Shown here piece after piece: positions 5,114 to 6,259 of a DNA stretch of 6,259 nt. The number at the start of each line of letters is the position of its first letter. The stretch's first letter is position 1. Both the position numbers and the translations under genes were made by a program. This stretch comes from Rhodospirillaceae bacterium UBA4479 (GTDB lineage Bacteria > Pseudomonadota > Alphaproteobacteria > Rhodospirillales > Casp-alpha2): the NCBI GenBank assembly GCA_002389175.1, contig DGNZ01000181.1, positions 1-6,259 on the forward strand, written 5' to 3'. The notes beneath the pieces were generated by a model, which was given only the letters and a program-made list of their open reading frames with translations, made no database searches and had not been told where the DNA came from.

Positions 5114-5575
5114 ATGACGACCATTTCCGCCAAAGAAGTTGATATTGACCGTAAATGGCATGTCATCGATGCAGAGGGCGTTGTCCTCGGTCGATTAGCA
5201 TCTGTTATCGCGATGCGACTTCGTGGCAAACATAAGCCGCTGTATACCCCACATGTGGATTGCGGCGACAACATCATCGTTATCAACGCTGAAAAAGTAC
5301 GCCTGACCGGTCGTAAGATGCAGGACAAGCGCTACTATCACCACACTGGTCACCCAGGTGGGATCAAGGAAACGTCACCAGAGAAAATCTTTGCTGGCAA
5401 ATTTCCAGAGCGCGTTGTTATCAAAGCCGTTGAGCGCATGGTGCCTCGTTCACCATTGGGCCGCCGCCAGATGACCAAACTCCATGTTTATGCAGGAACC
5501 GATCACCCACACGCAGGCCAACAGCCTGAAGTGCTCGACGTTGCCAGCATGAACCCTAAAAACAAAAGGAAGTGA
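5114..5575 (+). CDS. rplM: 50S ribosomal protein L13
   Basis: A 153-residue large-subunit protein that binds 23S rRNA early in assembly. The N-terminal core KWHVIDAEGVVLGRLAS (14-30), the block HVDCGDNIIVINAEKVRLTG (47-66) and the signature region V106-E-R-M-V-P-R-S-P-L-G-R-R-Q-M (106-120) with LHVYAGTDHPH (123-133) are all typical. Length is slightly above the E. coli protein (142), as common in alphaproteobacteria, from a short N-terminal and C-terminal extension. The ATG at 5114 follows GGA (5102-5104) at 9 bases. It is the first gene of the universal rplM-rpsI operon, 3 bp before rpsI, with its own promoter and leader upstream. Confidence 0.98.
   Translation: MTTISAKEVDIDRKWHVIDAEGVVLGRLASVIAMRLRGKHKPLYTPHVDCGDNIIVINAEKVRLTGRKMQDKRYYHHTGHPGGIKETSPEKIFAGKFPERVVIKAVERMVPRSPLGRRQMTKLHVYAGTDHPHAGQQPEVLDVASMNPKNKRK
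5566..5572 (+). promoter_or_regulatory. Ribosome binding site of rpsI inside the end of rplM
   Basis: AAGGAAG overlaps the last codons of rplM and sits 6 bases before the rpsI ATG at 5579. It fixes that start and so confirms the long N-terminal extension of S9. Confidence 0.8.
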
Positions 5576-5578
5576 TCC

Positions 5579-6076
5579 ATGGCTGAGGAAACAAAGACCC
5601 TCGAGGATCTTAAAGACATCGTCGATCCAGAACTGGCACAACAGGCTGCCGAAGTGGCTTCTCCTGTTTATGTTCAGCAGCTTGACGATTTGGGCCGCGC
5701 CTATGCAACGGGTCGTCGTAAAGACGCTGTTGCGCGTGTTTGGATCAAGCCGGGCAAAGGCGAGATCAAAGTCAACGGTCGCGAGTTTGAAACATACTTC
5801 GCACGCCCTGTGCTGCGGATGGTCATCAATCAGCCATTCGAAGTTGCCGGTCGGGAAGGCCAGTACGATGTGTTCTGCACTGTCAAAGGTGGTGGATTGT
5901 CCGGTCAGGCCGGTGCGGTCCGTCACGGGATTTCACGTGCATTGACGAAATACGAACCAGAACTTCGCGGTCCGCTGAAAAAAGAAGGGTTCATGACCCG
6001 GGATTCACGGACGGTTGAGCGGAAAAAATACGGTCTTGCGAAAGCCCGTAAGAGCTTCCAGTTCTCGAAGCGCTGA
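5579..6076 (+). CDS. rpsI: 30S ribosomal protein S9
   Basis: A 165-residue small-subunit protein whose C-terminal tail reaches the P-site tRNA. The conserved domain begins at A41-Y-A-T-G-R-R-K-D-A50 and continues through INQPFEV (83-89). The S9 signature is G104-G-G-L-S-G-Q-A-G-A-V-R-H-G-I-S-R-A-L122. The end R141-D-S-R-T-V-E-R-K-K-Y-G-L-A-K-A-R and the terminal F-S-K-R165 are intact. E. coli S9 has 130 residues; the extra N-terminal stretch of about 40 acidic residues (1-40) is a common alphaproteobacterial feature, and the strong ribosome site before 5579 supports its translation. It is co-transcribed with rplM and followed by a strong terminator. Confidence 0.98.
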   Translation: MAEETKTLEDLKDIVDPELAQQAAEVASPVYVQQLDDLGRAYATGRRKDAVARVWIKPGKGEIKVNGREFETYFARPVLRMVINQPFEVAGREGQYDVFCTVKGGGLSGQAGAVRHGISRALTKYEPELRGPLKKEGFMTRDSRTVERKKYGLAKARKSFQFSKR

Positions 6077-6105
6077 TACTTACACAAAAAAAATACAATG
6101 TTTTC

Positions 6106-6137
6106 AATGCGTTATCTTCGGATAGCGCATTTTTTTT
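6106..6137 (+). terminator. Rho-independent terminator of rplM-rpsI
   Basis: AATGCGTTATC (6106-6116) pairs with GATAGCGCATT (6121-6131) with one G-T wobble, closing a C(TTCG)G tetraloop, and is followed by an uninterrupted T run (6130-6137). An A8 run at 6086-6093 lies upstream. The stem ends 55 bases after the rpsI stop. This is a textbook intrinsic terminator. Confidence 0.93.
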
Positions 6138-6157
6138 GAGTCACGAATGAGTCACGA
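6137..6157. repeat. Tandem copies of TGAGTCACGA
   Basis: TGAGTCACGA occurs at 6137-6146 and again at 6148-6157, one base apart, giving an 11-bp period. A third partial copy, GAGTC, follows at 6156-6160. Each copy contains a GANTC site. Confidence 0.7.
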
Positions 6158-6204
6158 GTCGCAGAAATGCTTGCTTTTTAGATTGCGAAAGTCTCGTATG
6201 AGTC
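6138..6204. promoter_or_regulatory. Cluster of four GANTC (CcrM-type methylation) sites
   Basis: GAGTC occurs at 6138-6142, 6149-6153, 6156-6160 and 6200-6204. In the preceding 6.1 kb I find only four GANTC sites by eye (731, 3459, 4271, 6002), against about 24 expected at random. The cluster is in non-coding DNA about 45 bp upstream of a consensus extended -10 element, suggesting methylation-sensitive control of the next gene or a protein-binding region. The role is inferred. Confidence 0.5.
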
Positions 6205-6245
6205 TCAATCAGTTTATAGTTCTTCGTGGAGCAATCAGTTCTCAT

Positions 6246-6254
6246 TGCTATAAT
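6246..6254 (+). promoter_or_regulatory. Extended -10 promoter reading out of the window
   Basis: TGCTATAAT is a perfect extended -10 (TG-N-TATAAT). A -35 is not obvious at normal spacing, as is usual for extended -10 promoters. Short repeats lie just upstream: CAATCAGTT at 6206-6214 and 6232-6240 (26 bp apart), and an inverted GCAAT (6231-6235)/ATTGC (6244-6248). The served gene is beyond position 6259. Confidence 0.5.
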
Positions 6255-6259
6255 GGAGG

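Noticed and set aside
4933..5328. Minus-strand open frame covering the rplM promoter and gene start
   Set aside because: It overlaps the rplM coding start and clear regulatory elements; the product has no protein-like pattern.
5450..5926. Minus-strand open frame of 158 codons across rplM-rpsI
   Set aside because: It lies antisense to two certain ribosomal genes and shows no recognisable domain.
6137..6259. CRISPR repeats, a tRNA gene or a phage attachment site in the terminal non-coding stretch
   Set aside because: The repeats are only 9-10 bp with no regular spacer pattern, no cloverleaf can be folded by eye, and there is no integrase or duplicated tRNA end.

Overview
The window looks like a chromosomal segment of an alphaproteobacterium, probably a free-living member of the Rhodospirillales or a related order. 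The basis is the style of the ribosomal proteins (an S9 with a roughly 40-residue N-terminal extension), the family types of the metabolic genes, an alphaproteobacterial-type dispersed palindrome, and the apparent scarcity of GANTC (CcrM methylation) sites everywhere except one tight cluster. The exact genus cannot be read from the sequence. No insertion sequence, phage gene, CRISPR array, tRNA or rRNA is visible.

Layout. Positions 1-380 (+) carry the C-terminal end of a membrane transporter, probably major facilitator superfamily, cut by the window edge. It converges, with a single base between stop codons, on a compact five-gene block on the minus strand (4317 down to 382). In transcription order this block is: a crotonase-fold protein of ECHDC3 type, a beta-keto acid cleavage enzyme (BKACE, DUF849), a YccU-type CoA-binding protein, a GNAT acetyltransferase, and an O-acetylhomoserine sulfhydrylase (MetY type). 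Junctions are 3 bp, a 4-bp ATGA overlap, a 1-bp TGATG overlap and 5 bp, so it reads as one operon. A PaaI-like hotdog thioesterase (4444-4860, +) is transcribed divergently from it. The 126-bp shared promoter region holds a near-perfect palindrome centred on ACGTTAACGT, the best operator candidate in the window.

From 4861 to 5113 there is a dense non-coding stretch: a perfect 11-bp inverted repeat, an AT-rich palindrome, a probable terminator, a sigma70-type promoter and a short GC-rich leader hairpin. The universal rplM-rpsI (L13-S9) operon follows and ends in a textbook intrinsic terminator with a UUCG loop. The last 122 bp contain no gene but hold four GANTC sites within 67 bp, a short tandem repeat and a consensus extended -10 promoter firing out of the window.

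How it fits together. The crotonase-like protein, BKACE and divergent thioesterase all belong to CoA-linked families and probably share regulation through the palindrome. This suggests a small acyl-CoA or beta-keto acid catabolic module whose substrate is not known. MetY at the operon end makes homocysteine (or methionine from methanethiol) from O-acetylhomoserine. Why it is co-transcribed with CoA-linked enzymes is not clear. The most interesting items are the crotonase that has lost both catalytic glutamates, the shared palindrome, the orphan BKACE, and the GANTC cluster. None by itself establishes a new system.
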